DNA of 64,000 nucleotides from Chengkuizengella sediminis (GCF_010078385.1 NZ_SIJC01000006.1:1-64000); one strand, 5' to 3'; counted from the first letter of the stretch, positions 1 through 8,353 are shown. Notes: generated from the sequence alone by a model not told the origin. A program made the numbers and translations.

Positions 1-260
1 CACCAATGGAATATCGTCACTATTTAACTGCAACAGTTGCATAAAATAGCGCCAATCTGTCGATTGACGCTACATACATCTTTATATTATTTCCACTGTC
101 TATTTGACAGGGGGCAGTTCACCAAATGGACGGTTTTTTTATTTTCTTCTGTCTTCGCCTTAAAAAGCTTGCCAATCAGCGAGTTTTCTTTAGGCACCTC
201 CGCTATATAATTTCATAAGCTGTTGTATAAGCAAATATATAGAGGGGAGACGGTACGACA
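1..260. other. Leader region before tgl, with hairpins
   Basis: No convincing gene. An open frame ending at TAA 41-43 could be the tail of an upstream gene, but nothing in it is recognisable. A hairpin at 48-71 (10-bp arms, one mismatch, loop TGTC) is probably that transcript's terminator, although its T-run is poor. A second hairpin-like motif at 169-184 (CTTGCC-AATC-AGCGAG) followed by TTTTCTTT is a degenerate copy of the element at 63509-63533. A sigma-K-like promoter for tgl lies at 196-222. Confidence 0.5.
196..222 (+). promoter_or_regulatory. Sigma-K-like promoter of tgl
   Basis: AC at 196-197, a 16-base spacer, then CATAAGCTG at 214-222. This matches the mother-cell sigma-K pattern AC-N16/17-CATAnnnTA except for the last base. 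It lies about 40 bases before the tgl start, and tgl is under mother-cell control in Bacillus subtilis. Confidence 0.6.
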
Positions 261-1025
261 ATGATACAAATCAACAATAGATATGTAACATTCCCACAGC
301 TTGAATCACAAATGATGTTATCGGAATTTGAAAGGAATATTTTGCTACAAATGATCAATAGTCAGGCAATATATTCATACTCATCTATGAACGAATTAAA
401 TTTTGAACTACAGATGAGACAGAATATCACCGAAGCTGCAAAATTATTAAATAATAGTGATGCTTCGTTTGCTACGTTTCGATACTCACGAGCAAATCCA
501 AGATATTGGTCTACAGAAAGTAATGGTGCTTTAAGGTTACTACCAGGAGTAAAACCTTCTGTTGCAATTAACGACATTTTTATTAATGGCTCTGAGTATG
601 GATTTGAATGTGCTACTGGTATGGTCATTGTGTTATACAAAGCAGTGATGCAGTCATTAGGAGAAGAGAGATTTAATTATTTGTTTCAGAATTTATACCT
701 ATGGGCATGGCAATATGATAAAGATCTAAATCTTATTACTACCCGAAGATTCGACTATTTCCCGGGTGATATTCTATATTTCGATAATCCAGATGTAGAC
801 CCAAGTACTCCTCAATGGCAGGGGGAAAATGTTGTTTATATGGGAAATGGACTTTATTTTGGTCACGGTGTTGGAATTAAACCAAGAGAAGGAATGATTG
901 AAGAGTTGAATTCATTTCGCTATCCAGGAAGTATGCGGTCCGCTTTTTTATTAGAACAAGCTACAAGACCAGATTACAAAAAACTGTATCAGTATACTTT
1001 GATGTACTCACCACAATATATGTAA
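261..1025 (+). CDS. tgl: Protein-glutamine gamma-glutamyltransferase (spore coat cross-linking transglutaminase)
   Basis: Forms epsilon-(gamma-glutamyl)lysine isopeptide bonds between coat proteins on the maturing spore. The 254-residue protein is close to the 245 residues of B. subtilis Tgl. The catalytic cysteine is C117 in GFECATG, and the conserved acidic and histidine partners fall near E189 (QGEN) and H202 (YFGHGVG), which mirrors the known Cys-Glu-His arrangement of the small bacterial enzyme. The ATG is preceded by GAGGGGAGA. The gene stands alone behind a sigma-K-like promoter, consistent with late mother-cell expression. Identification is by whole-length family resemblance and these residues. 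Confidence 0.93.
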   Translation: MIQINNRYVTFPQLESQMMLSEFERNILLQMINSQAIYSYSSMNELNFELQMRQNITEAAKLLNNSDASFATFRYSRANPRYWSTESNGALRLLPGVKPSVAINDIFINGSEYGFECATGMVIVLYKAVMQSLGEERFNYLFQNLYLWAWQYDKDLNLITTRRFDYFPGDILYFDNPDVDPSTPQWQGENVVYMGNGLYFGHGVGIKPREGMIEELNSFRYPGSMRSAFLLEQATRPDYKKLYQYTLMYSPQYM

Positions 1026-1193
1026 GAAAAATATCCTATTAAGTACTATAAAGGTATTTTTTATAGACGAAGTACAAACTCCGCAGGAGCACAAAAAATG
1101 AAAGAATGGTTAAATACCCAGTCCACAAACGTCTATCCGCAATAAACTAGTAAGGAAAACATTTCAAATAAACCGTAGAGAGGAAGATGGAAT

Positions 1194-1448
1194 ATGAACA
1201 ATATTAATCCTTATGCTCCTGCAAGCGTAATGCCAGCATCAAATGTAATGCCGGCATATGATATGAATCAACCAGCGTATGAGTCTCCAGCTGAGTATGA
1301 AAATTTGGCACCGGCTACCTATGCTGCGAATGAGAACTTAGCACCAGCTAAATGTCATCCAAGAAGAGGAGGATGGCATGGGGCAGTTATAGTCCTTGTA
1401 TTGTTTATCCTTCTTGTTATTATTCTCAGCAGAGGACTTCTGTTTTAA
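1194..1448 (+). CDS. YjcZ-like small membrane protein with a Pro/Ala-rich N-terminus
   Basis: 84 residues. The N-terminal ~58 residues are low-complexity (Pro, Ala, Asn, Glu, with repeats such as NLAPA and VMPA). The C-terminal ~25 residues are a single hydrophobic segment (VIVLVLFILLVIIL) typical of the YjcZ/YjzC-type sporulation peptides. The companion gene at 4302 has nearly the same membrane segment but lacks the N-terminal extension. The ribosome site GAGAGGAAG is well placed. A role in the forespore or coat is inferred from the family; the extension has no known function. A 15-bp hairpin follows the stop. Confidence 0.7.
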   Translation: MNNINPYAPASVMPASNVMPAYDMNQPAYESPAEYENLAPATYAANENLAPAKCHPRRGGWHGAVIVLVLFILLVIILSRGLLF

Positions 1449-1470
1449 ACTAGTTGAAAAAGAATGATCA

Positions 1471-1506
1471 TTTCACGGAATAGATATGCCCATCTATTCC
1501 GTGAAA
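1471..1506 (+). terminator. Hairpin after the YjcZ-like gene
   Basis: Perfect 15-bp inverted repeat (1471-1485 with 1492-1506), six-base loop. The following sequence is only moderately T-rich, so it may act as terminator or 3'-end stabiliser. Confidence 0.6.
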
Positions 1507-1736
1507 CTCTATATTATTACCTTCTTTTTCTTAGACTGTATATCCGTGTATCCAATTTATGAGTGACTGGGTAGCCTAGTATTGGATAAACTGTTGAATT
1601 AGACATTTCATTACCTTTAATTTCTAGATTCTTATTTCATAATACATAGTATGATGTTTCATATTATTTGACTGGACGAATTCACCAATTTACATGAAAA
1701 TCAAACGAATGCCCCTAGTTATTTGTCCATTTTTTG

Positions 1737-1765
1737 TTGAGATCTGCTTTTATACAAGTTATAAT
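1737..1765 (+). promoter_or_regulatory. Sigma-A promoter of the phosphatase gene
   Basis: TTGAGA (1737-1742), 17-base spacer, TATAAT (1760-1765). It lies 38 bases before the GTG start of the YfkJ-like gene. The rest of 1507-1803 shows no gene. Confidence 0.7.
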
Positions 1766-1803
1766 TGGGCGAATGATATAACGAAAGTATAGGTGATTAG
1801 ATA

Positions 1804-2268
1804 GTGATTCGAGTTTTATTTGTTTGCTTAGGAAATATTTGTCGATCTCCAATGGCAGAGGCTGTTTTTAGACATAAAGTGAAACAGAGGGGATTGCATA
1901 ACTTAATACAAGTTGATTCTGCAGGTACTGGGGATTGGCATATTGGGAATCCACCACATGAAGGAACTAGGGCTATTTTAGATGAATATGAAGTGGATCA
2001 TGCTGGTTTAAAAGCAAGACAAGTAGTAGCTGGAGATATGGATGATTTTGATTACATTATTGCGATGGATGAAAAAAACTTGAAGGATTTAAAAATTCTT
2101 TCAAGAAATAAAGAAACTCAGATTTATAGAATGTTAGAGTTTTTACCTTCAAATGAGATAAAGAACGTTCCTGATCCTTATTTTACTGGTAATTTTAATG
2201 AAGTATATGATCTGATTGAGTCCAGCTGTGAGCAACTTTTAGAAACAATGATTAAAAATAAGAAGTGA
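1804..2268 (+). CDS. yfkJ: Low-molecular-weight protein-tyrosine phosphatase, YfkJ type
   Basis: Cytosolic phosphatase hydrolysing phosphotyrosine (or related phospho-residues) through a cysteinyl-phosphate intermediate. The P-loop C8-LGNIC-R14-S is at the extreme N-terminus, and the general-acid loop DPYFTG is near residue 122. The 154-residue length and the block WHIGNPPHEGT resemble B. subtilis YfkJ more than the arginine phosphatase YwlE. The GTG start is preceded by AGGTGATT. It is monocistronic. A second, divergent member of the same fold is encoded at 59681-60151. Confidence 0.9.
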   Translation: MIRVLFVCLGNICRSPMAEAVFRHKVKQRGLHNLIQVDSAGTGDWHIGNPPHEGTRAILDEYEVDHAGLKARQVVAGDMDDFDYIIAMDEKNLKDLKILSRNKETQIYRMLEFLPSNEIKNVPDPYFTGNFNEVYDLIESSCEQLLETMIKNKK

Positions 2269-2460
2269 TTTTACATCACTCATCATAAAGCCATCAAAAT
2301 CCTTGTTGGTTGTCTCAATAAACAGCATTTCACGTATCTACATTCACACAATCAGAAGGAGATTGAATAGCATAAAGTATATGGATGAGAGGGGAATTTA
2401 ACTTTCAAACTGTGATGTAAATACTGTTGCTTTTAGACTTCTGGATGCAGTCACAAAAGA

Positions 2461-2496
2461 CCAAGGAGCTGTTCATTTAAGTTCCTTGGTTTTTTG
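2461..2496 (+). terminator. Rho-independent terminator
   Basis: CCAAGGA (2461-2467) pairs with TCCTTGG (2483-2489), followed by seven T. The transcript it ends is unclear, as no gene lies within the preceding ~190 bases. Confidence 0.75.
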
Positions 2497-2656
2497 TGCG
2501 AATGTCTAGGGATACCAGTCCAAGCAAATACGTTAGATTCTTCATAAGATATTGTGAAATGGTATTTTAATTTAAGAAGTTGGGAGGGAAGTTTACAATA
2601 TTTACATTATAAGGTATAGTTTTAAAATAAAATTTTATTGTTAAACTGTAACAGAA

Positions 2657-2681
2657 AGGGCGCACATAAGCGCTCTTTTTA
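2657..2681 (+). terminator. Rho-independent terminator
   Basis: AGGGCGC (2657-2663) pairs with GCGCTCT (2670-2676, one G-U), followed by a T-run. Confidence 0.65.
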
Positions 2682-2740
2682 TTTACGCCCATAGATAAGA
2701 GTCCAAGCAACTTCATTAGATTGTTCATAAAATACCGTTG

Positions 2741-3076
2741 ATGTGTGTTAAACAACCAAAGAGAACACAAGTATCCCTAGAATCAATGACTCAAATTGCT
2801 GTACGTTCGACAGATCAGCTATCTGTAACTTTTGAAGTGACTTATGAAATATTGCGTAATGGTGAGGTCATTGCAACGATTAATGATGAAATGGATTATG
2901 CAAAACCTGGTGGTTTAGAAGATTTTAGACATACAAACTTTCCAAACTTCCCTATAGTAGATAATAACCCAAGAGCTGGAATTAATAAGTATGATCTCAG
3001 ATGTACATTTGAATCAGGAACAGGCGTAAGGAATATTTTTGCCACATCGCGAAGTCTTAAAGTAACTGGGCGGTAG
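2741..3076 (+). CDS. Hypothetical beta-rich protein, possibly spore-surface related, uncertain start
   Basis: About 111 residues from the first ATG. I do not recognise a named family. Its core (YEILRNGEVIATI, later NKYDLRCTFESGTG and a TSRSLKVTG tail) follows the same order of motifs as each unit of the triplicated protein at 21863-23230 (HKILKNNEQIYTA, then VTYQVVVSASTEGG and FTGT), suggesting a shared beta-sandwich domain. No Shine-Dalgarno sequence precedes TTG 2738 or ATG 2741, and the segment just upstream is a duplicated promoter-like piece. The gene may therefore have lost its 5' end. Codon use and the long open frame support a real or recently real gene. Confidence 0.45.
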   Translation: MCVKQPKRTQVSLESMTQIAVRSTDQLSVTFEVTYEILRNGEVIATINDEMDYAKPGGLEDFRHTNFPNFPIVDNNPRAGINKYDLRCTFESGTGVRNIFATSRSLKVTGR

Positions 3077-3104
3077 CAGGATGACAAATGGTAGGAGATT
3101 TGAG

Positions 3105-3290
3105 CTATACCTCTACAAAAACTATTAAAAATGTGTACTCGTCTAAAGATACTTGTCTATACAAAATGAAGTGTGTGAACATAGTATATATCACCTCTTA
3201 ATAATTGGAGGTAATTATCAAACACTATGCGTTTATTTATCTACTCTACGGTAACCTCACTATAATTTTATGTAGTGAGGTTTATCTATG
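3105..3290 (+). repeat. Dispersed non-coding repeat, copy A
   Basis: About 180 bp, clearly homologous to 4595-4772 by eye (long shared blocks such as TATACAAAATGAAGT and ATATATCACCTCTTA). Each copy contains two hairpins: a short ACCTC/GGAGGT one and a 3' terminator-like stem. Confidence 0.7.
3253..3284 (+). terminator. Terminator-like hairpin in repeat A
   Basis: AACCTCACTA (3253-3262) pairs perfectly with TAGTGAGGTT (3273-3282), ten-base loop, short T-run. Confidence 0.6.
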
Positions 3291-3600
3291 ACCGATTCAA
3301 TAATAATAAATTTATGAGATGAGTTAAAATCATCCTAAAAAAGGAAAAAAATGCTGATGGACTTTAAAAAATATGCATGTTATGATAGATGACATTGTGT
3401 TGCTGGTGTCAGTATTTATTTATAAATGTAATTTATTCTAACCTATATTCGCATCTTGAAATATACGCAGCATCCATAGACAGTAGAAGTGGTGTGCTAA
3501 ACTTTAAGAAACTGAAATGATTAGTAATAAGTATCCAATTGAAAAGATGCACTTATCAACTTTAAATTTTTTCCAGTTACTTAATAATTTGTTAACTACT

Positions 3601-3632
3601 AAGCACCTTATCTTCTAATTGGGTGCTTTTTG
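3601..3632 (+). terminator. Rho-independent terminator
   Basis: AAGCACC (3601-3607) pairs with GGTGCTT (3622-3628), followed by TTT. Confidence 0.65.
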
Positions 3633-3858
3633 TATTCTAAAAAAACAGATTCTTTTTAGAACAAACTACACATAGGTAAAATATGTAAATAGCCCACTCA
3701 TAGTAGTGCTTTTAATTATGAAATAGAATTGATAAACACGGATATTCAAACCATAGAAATATATGAAATTAATCCTGCCCCATGTAACTCAAGAATTGAT
3801 TTACAATCAGGGGATATGTATTGGAATCTAATTATTTTATTTTGAGGAGGAACAAAGA

Positions 3859-4155
3859 ATGAAGGAATATCTAGTCACATTTAAAAATGGAAAGGAGATA
3901 ATTATATTTGGAAGTTTTTTTTTATTTGATGAAACAAAATCAAATAACAACATCTCAGGAGAAAATAACTTTTTAAATGCAAAAGAAGTTTTATGTGTTA
4001 CAGAGGTTCTATCATCTAATAGTGATGAGGCAGTTATGGATGATCCTATGGTTGTGGAATCAGGGTTGCAATCTACTAAAGGTAATGAAATGAATGATCC
4101 TGAGGCTAGACAAAAGAAATTATGGCCGCATCTAAACAATTTATTAAAGGAGTAA
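3859..4155 (+). CDS. Hypothetical acidic protein
   Basis: 98 residues behind a strong GAGGAGGAAC ribosome site seven bases before the ATG, so translation is likely. No family recognised. The first 25 residues (MKEYLVTFKNGKEIIIFGSF) look like a compact beta-hairpin; the rest is polar and acidic with no membrane segment or signal peptide. It sits between spore-type genes, and its neighbour is a sigma-K-controlled YjcZ-like peptide. A sporulation link is therefore possible but is only context. Confidence 0.55.
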   Translation: MKEYLVTFKNGKEIIIFGSFFLFDETKSNNNISGENNFLNAKEVLCVTEVLSSNSDEAVMDDPMVVESGLQSTKGNEMNDPEARQKKLWPHLNNLLKE

Positions 4156-4242
4156 AGGGTAAATTTTATTGAGGTTTTGATTGGGTGTTTATTCTAAATA
4201 TAGGAAAATACACATTTTTTAACAACCATGTAATTTGTCTAT

Positions 4243-4270
4243 ACCAGATAAATATTAATTACATACTATA
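4243..4270 (+). promoter_or_regulatory. Sigma-K promoter of the YjcZ-like gene
   Basis: AC (4243-4244), exactly 17 bases, then CATACTATA (4262-4270): a perfect match to AC-N17-CATAnnnTA, 32 bases before the start codon. Confidence 0.75.
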
Positions 4271-4301
4271 TACTATCCCAAATAAAAAGGAGGGGATATT
4301 A

Positions 4302-4403
4302 ATGAGTTGTTACGGTGGCGGTTCAAGTAGAAGTGTTGGTATTGTTTTAGTACTATTCATTCTTTTAGTTATTATTTTAATTGCAGCTGGTTCTAAATAT
4401 TAA
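4302..4403 (+). CDS. YjcZ-family sporulation peptide
   Basis: 33-residue single-span membrane peptide: a short Cys/Gly/Ser head (MSCYGGGSSRS) and one hydrophobic helix (VGIVLVLFILLVIILIAAG). This is the YjcZ-type architecture of small sporulation proteins in Bacillales; biochemical function is unknown. The ATG at 4302 follows AAAAGGAGGGG, which decides the start over the longer upstream frame. A perfect sigma-K-type promoter precedes it and an 11-bp terminator hairpin follows, so it is a monocistronic mother-cell unit. Confidence 0.85.
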   Translation: MSCYGGGSSRSVGIVLVLFILLVIILIAAGSKY

Positions 4404-4426
4404 TATTCTATAAGTATTCTATAATT

Positions 4427-4462
4427 AATTTCAATGGGGAATCTATCTCCATTGAAATTTTA
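4427..4462 (+). terminator. Terminator of the YjcZ-family gene
   Basis: Perfect 11-bp stem (4427-4437 with 4449-4459) followed by TTTA. Confidence 0.7.
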
Positions 4463-4594
4463 TATCAATAAAATGCACCTAACAGTTTGAGATAAGTGAC
4501 ATTTTAGTGGAATATTACTTGTTTTATCATTAAATACATACTATATACTACGTTCATTATTAGGTTGTATATAGTGCTGAGTATTTTACAGAGA

Positions 4595-4772
4595 GTTGCA
4601 CCGCTACAATAAACTTTTAAAAATGTGTAATTGTCTAAGGATACTTGGCTATACAAAATGAAGTCTCCGAACATATTATATATCACCTCTTAGTAATAGG
4701 AGGTAATTGCGCTCATTTTTATACCTCTATGGACACCTCACTATTATTTCATGTAGTGAGGTTTTTCTCTAC
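4595..4772 (+). repeat. Dispersed non-coding repeat, copy B
   Basis: Homologue of 3105-3290. It keeps both hairpins, including compensated or conserved stems, while the single-stranded parts differ more. Confidence 0.7.
4735..4766 (+). terminator. Terminator in repeat B
   Basis: ACCTCACTA (4735-4743) pairs with TAGTGAGGT (4754-4762), followed by five T. Confidence 0.7.
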
Positions 4773-4871
4773 GTTAAATTCAAAGCTTTGGTCTTAACAG
4801 TCCCCTATGTGAATGAGTCAAACATTCATTAGTTGGAACTGTTCTATTTATTTAAAAGCAATAACTAAGCA

Positions 4872-5456
4872 TTAATCAAAGTCGTATCTTTGCTCTTTAA
4901 ATGGATCACCATACATGTGATATCCGTTTCTTTCCCAAAATCCTGGTTTATCTTTTTCCATAAATTCAATACCGCGCAACCATTTTGCACTTTTCCAAAA
5001 ATATAAATGAGGGACGACCATACGGAGTGGATATCCATGCTCAGGAGTTAAACGCTCTCCATTGTGAATTAGTCCTAAAAAAGAAGTTTCAGATAAAAAA
5101 TCTTCAATAGGTAAATTCGTACTCCATCCATGTTCTCCATGTAACATAACAAATTTTGCAGAATCTTTGAGTTTGATTTTCTTCATGATTTCACTTACAG
5201 GAATACCTTCCCATACGTTATCTAGTTTAGACCAAGTTGTGACACAATGAATGTCATTTTTATATTCTTTTCGAGGTAAGTTCATGACTTCCATATATGA
5301 AAGTGTGAGTTCTTGCTCAATCTCTCCCATTATTTTCAAGTCCCATTTACTCATATCATTATAATAAGGTACGGTTCCATGATGGAGAACTGGGAAACCT
5401 TCTGTTCTGGTTTGTCCTGGTGGGACTCTATTTTCTACATTTTTATTGTCAGACAT
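4872..5456 (-). CDS. Molybdopterin-dependent oxidoreductase, YuiH/sulfite oxidase-like
   Basis: 194 residues from the ATG at 5456, which has AAGGAGGAG nine bases upstream; a longer frame starting at 5486 lacks such a site. It is a single oxidoreductase molybdopterin-binding domain. C71 in NDIHCVTTWS is the expected cysteine ligand of molybdenum, and the HGW...PLRMVVP block is typical of the fold. No haem or dimerisation domain is present, as in YuiH and MsrP-like proteins. There is no Tat signal, so it is probably cytoplasmic. Substrate unknown. It is downstream of the Gfo/Idh gene on the same strand with a 55-base gap. Confidence 0.85.
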   Translation of the reverse strand: MSDNKNVENRVPPGQTRTEGFPVLHHGTVPYYNDMSKWDLKIMGEIEQELTLSYMEVMNLPRKEYKNDIHCVTTWSKLDNVWEGIPVSEIMKKIKLKDSAKFVMLHGEHGWSTNLPIEDFLSETSFLGLIHNGERLTPEHGYPLRMVVPHLYFWKSAKWLRGIEFMEKDKPGFWERNGYHMYGDPFKEQRYDFD

Positions 5457-5511
5457 AATAAACTCCTCCTTACATGTATTCTTCATTTTAAGGTCAAATT
5501 TTTGTGGATAT

Positions 5512-6435
5512 TTATTTTGAGAATTGTTCCATTAATAAATGTGTTTCTAAAACTTGTTCAGCACGTACAGTACAGGTTTCCGGGTTATGTAAGGTTTTTA
5601 AAAAATGATCTACAACACCAATAAACCCGCGTCTATATAAAATGGTGTCCCAGCTGCCAAAAGGTTTAACCTGATCATCCGATTTAAGGTCATAGAAAGT
5701 AGCTAATTCCATGTTGGTTACTTTGACGGACCTACCTCCTCCGTACAGCTCTAAACTTTCCAAGTCAGCCCCTGATTGGCGGTTCATAGCGAAGAATCCA
5801 GAGGATGACCCGAATATTAAATGACCAGATGCATTTAATAGTTGATCCTTTTTATTTACATTGCGGGTATATGAGGATACTTCCTTTATGCCTGATCCTA
5901 ACCATAATAACAAATCTACAATGTGAATGAGGTCATCATATATTGTATGTCTAGCGTTAAAGTTTTGCAATTGTGTACGGTGTTTTTGAGCGATGCAAGT
6001 ATCGAATCCACCAACTTCATCCATCCATTTTTTAGCTTCCATATATTTTGGGGCAAATCTTCTATTGAAACCTACACAAAGTAGACGTTGTTTTTTCTCA
6101 GCTAATTTAACTAATTCTATGGATTCTTTGATGTGATTAGAAAGGGGTTTATCAACATAGACATGTAAATTTCTGTTTAGACATTTTTTTATAATTTGAT
6201 AATGACTTTCTGTTGCACTATGAACAAATACAGCATCGAGATCTTGAAGAAGAAGCTCATTTATATTTGTATATCCCTTTTTAATACGATATTTATTACA
6301 AAGTTGTTTTACTTTTGTTTTATTTCTACTCATGATCCCTGCAATTGTAATTCTTTCATCATGAATAAGGAGGGGAAGGTATACTTTTTGTGCAATGTCT
6401 CCTAATCCTATGATTCCCACTTTTATACGTTTCAT
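5512..6435 (-). CDS. Gfo/Idh/MocA-family NAD(P)-dependent oxidoreductase
   Basis: 307 residues. The N-terminal Rossmann fold opens with KVGIIGLGDIAQKVYLPLL, and the family EKP motif appears as DKPLSNH. The C-terminal alpha/beta half includes DDLIHIVDLLLWL. Such enzymes oxidise or reduce sugar, inositol or virulence-type substrates; the substrate cannot be read from sequence. It precedes the molybdopterin enzyme on the same strand, possibly co-transcribed. Confidence 0.85.
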   Translation of the reverse strand: MKRIKVGIIGLGDIAQKVYLPLLIHDERITIAGIMSRNKTKVKQLCNKYRIKKGYTNINELLLQDLDAVFVHSATESHYQIIKKCLNRNLHVYVDKPLSNHIKESIELVKLAEKKQRLLCVGFNRRFAPKYMEAKKWMDEVGGFDTCIAQKHRTQLQNFNARHTIYDDLIHIVDLLLWLGSGIKEVSSYTRNVNKKDQLLNASGHLIFGSSSGFFAMNRQSGADLESLELYGGGRSVKVTNMELATFYDLKSDDQVKPFGSWDTILYRRGFIGVVDHFLKTLHNPETCTVRAEQVLETHLLMEQFSK

Positions 6436-6636
6436 AATGTATTTTTATTCTCCTCACCATAAAAAAAACATTTATGTGTACATGGCTTTATTTTACCACT
6501 ATTACGGTTCCTTTCTCAATTTTGTAAATAATAAATATACCAATTAGATTACTGGTTATCAATTCCAATGATGTTCTTATGACGGTAGTTATATTTGATG
6601 ATTATAGATATGTTCTTTCGATTGGTCAATTCATGC

Positions 6637-8226
6637 TTAGGTTGGCTTATTGCCTTTATTTGTTTTAATAGACAAAAGGGATTTTAACCTATAAAAAAAT
6701 CTACTCTTTTTAACAACCTCGTAAGGTCTCATCATTTCATAGTCTTCGTGCTCTAAGATATGACAATGAAATACATACTTTCCTGTATAGGGTTCAAATT
6801 TTGTTATGATTCGTATAATTTCACCAGGATTTGAATTCACCGTGTCCTTCCATCCAGTTTCATTTTCTGCTGGAGGTCTTTTTTCACTCGTTAATTTAAT
6901 TTCCCCTGTTTCCAAAAAAAGATCCTGATCGTATGACTGTCTATCTAATATTTGTACGTTGACTAGATGGAGATGTATCGGATGAACGCTTACGGACGAA
7001 TTGATGAAGGTCCAAATTTCAGTATCTCCTAATTTAGGTTTTTCTGTCGTGGGTTCATCCCATCGCTGATTATTTATGAGTACAATTCTTCTGCCTATAT
7101 CATCTAATGACCTTACTAAGGTTAGAACTCTGTTTATTACAGCATCTTCTTCTTTTAGAAATTGAACATTTCTTAGCCTAGCAGGTACTTTGCTCACATC
7201 TTTACCCATAAGAGGTAAGGTTACTCGAAATTGCATAATTTGTCCTGTAGTATCTATTGAAATTTCTCCTTCTTTTGGATATTCTTTTGGGGCTAAATTT
7301 AACAAAACGATTTTATTTACTTGACTGTCTGAAAAATCTATGATGACATCTGCACGTTCTGCAGGCCCTAAAAGGATCTCTTTCATAATCACTGGTTTTT
7401 CTAAAAATCCCCCATCATTTCCAATTTGAATAAAGGGCTGACCATTATCAAGTTTTAAAATGTAATAACGGGAATTGGAGCCATTTAACATACGAAAACG
7501 GTATCTTCTGGGTTCTACATCTAAATAAGGCCATACTTTACCGTTTACAACGATCGTGTCTCCAAAAAATTTAGGTGTAGGTTCAAATGCATCAGGTGGT
7601 TGTTCAGGATAATATAAAGAACCGTCAGGATTAAAAGTACGATCCTGAATCATTAGAGGGATTTCATATTTTCCTTTAGGAAGAGATAGAGAAAGCTCAT
7701 TTTTGTCACGAATCAGATAAAAACCTGCTAATCCAGCATAAATGTTTAATCTAGTAATACCAATCGTATGGTCATGATACCAAAGTGTGGTCGCTTCATG
7801 TGTATTAAAATAATGATAGACTTCCTGTGTGAAAGCAGATCCTACTTGTTTAAACCCATTTGTAAACCATGCATCAGGATACCCATCACTTGGAGCATGA
7901 GTGATCCCCCCATGCACATGAATCACCGTTCTTACTTCAGGGGTATCCCCCTCTGCTCCATGAATGGTTTTATCTACTGAAAAAAGGTGTTTAGGTGGTA
8001 ATTCATTCATCCACTTTATCTGAATTTTGTCATATTGCTTTACTTCAATTGTAGGGCCAGGATAAAGTCCATCAAATCCCCAAACTAGTGTATCTGGTAA
8101 AGAACTGTGCATTTTAGTGTAAAATTGATTCATTTTCATTTCAAAATAATTGATGTCTCCTTTTTTATACAAGGGTTTTACAGTTGGGAGTATAGGTAAT
8201 TTATCAATGTATTTAATAAGGTTCAT
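6637..8226 (-). CDS. cotA: CotA-type multicopper oxidase (spore coat laccase)
   Basis: 529 residues, similar to CotA (513). Copper ligands are visible in four clusters: H103-V-H105, WYH151DH153, H415PIH418LH420, and H487C488H489 with H493. M498, ten residues after the T1 cysteine, is the axial methionine position seen in CotA. There is no signal peptide, as for CotA. It oxidises phenolics or bilirubin with reduction of oxygen to water, and in Bacillus makes the brown spore pigment. A sigma-K-like promoter lies at 8267-8294. The C-terminus extends about 30 basic residues beyond the last copper site. Confidence 0.9.
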   Translation of the reverse strand: MNLIKYIDKLPILPTVKPLYKKGDINYFEMKMNQFYTKMHSSLPDTLVWGFDGLYPGPTIEVKQYDKIQIKWMNELPPKHLFSVDKTIHGAEGDTPEVRTVIHVHGGITHAPSDGYPDAWFTNGFKQVGSAFTQEVYHYFNTHEATTLWYHDHTIGITRLNIYAGLAGFYLIRDKNELSLSLPKGKYEIPLMIQDRTFNPDGSLYYPEQPPDAFEPTPKFFGDTIVVNGKVWPYLDVEPRRYRFRMLNGSNSRYYILKLDNGQPFIQIGNDGGFLEKPVIMKEILLGPAERADVIIDFSDSQVNKIVLLNLAPKEYPKEGEISIDTTGQIMQFRVTLPLMGKDVSKVPARLRNVQFLKEEDAVINRVLTLVRSLDDIGRRIVLINNQRWDEPTTEKPKLGDTEIWTFINSSVSVHPIHLHLVNVQILDRQSYDQDLFLETGEIKLTSEKRPPAENETGWKDTVNSNPGEIIRIITKFEPYTGKYVFHCHILEHEDYEMMRPYEVVKKSRFFYRLKSLLSIKTNKGNKPT

Positions 8227-8266
8227 TGAAACACCTCACTTTAAGGTATTAAAGTTATTCATTTTT

Positions 8267-8294
8267 TAGCTTATTAACAGTGTATTAATGGTGT
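8267..8294 (-). promoter_or_regulatory. Sigma-K-like promoter of cotA
   Basis: Read on the minus strand: AC (8294-8293), 17 bases, AATAAGCTA (8275-8267), one mismatch from CATAnnnTA, about 40 bases before the start. Confidence 0.5.
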
Positions 8295-8324
8295 TTCTAA
8301 GTCATTCATTTATTAGAAAAACGC

Positions 8325-8353
8325 TTGACTTAGCACAAAAACTAGAATAGATT
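8325..8353 (+). promoter_or_regulatory. Possible sigma-A promoter of the S-layer gene
   Basis: TTGACT (8325-8330), 17 bases, TAGATT (8348-8353). It would give a 5' leader of about 205 bases, as S-layer genes often have. The remainder of 8354-8567 is AT-rich without a gene. Confidence 0.45.

Larger units (their letters stand above)
2269..2737. other. Non-coding stretch with two terminators and a 45-bp duplicated segment
   Basis: No gene is supported. The segment at about 2517-2555 (beginning GTCCAAGCAA and running through TTCATAAGATA) recurs at 2701-2734 with few changes. Both copies contain CATAnnnTA, the sigma-K -10 shape, but neither has a correctly spaced AC. TCTAGGGATAC at 2506-2516 and its exact inverse at 2768-2778 bracket the stretch. 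Confidence 0.5.
3077..3858. other. Non-coding stretch holding repeat copy A and a gene fragment
   Basis: Besides the dispersed repeat (3105-3290) and a terminator (3601-3632), a start-less open frame runs from 3692 to TGA 3842-3844. It encodes an N-rich, beta-like tail (TIEIYEINPAPCNSRIDL) and stops just before the ribosome site of the next gene. It is most likely the 3' remnant of a degraded gene; I cannot assign it. Confidence 0.4.
4404..4871. other. Non-coding stretch with repeat copy B and a possible small RNA
   Basis: No gene. CATACTATA at 4537-4545 repeats the sigma-K -10 box used by the YjcZ-family gene (AC lies 18 bases upstream at 4517-4518, one base longer than ideal). Transcription from there would run through repeat B and stop at 4735-4766, giving an RNA of roughly 210 nt. 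Confidence 0.4.

Noticed and set aside
3859-4139. Minus-strand 100-codon frame opposite the gene at 3859
   Set aside because: Opposite strand has the strong ribosome site and natural start; the minus frame is its shadow.
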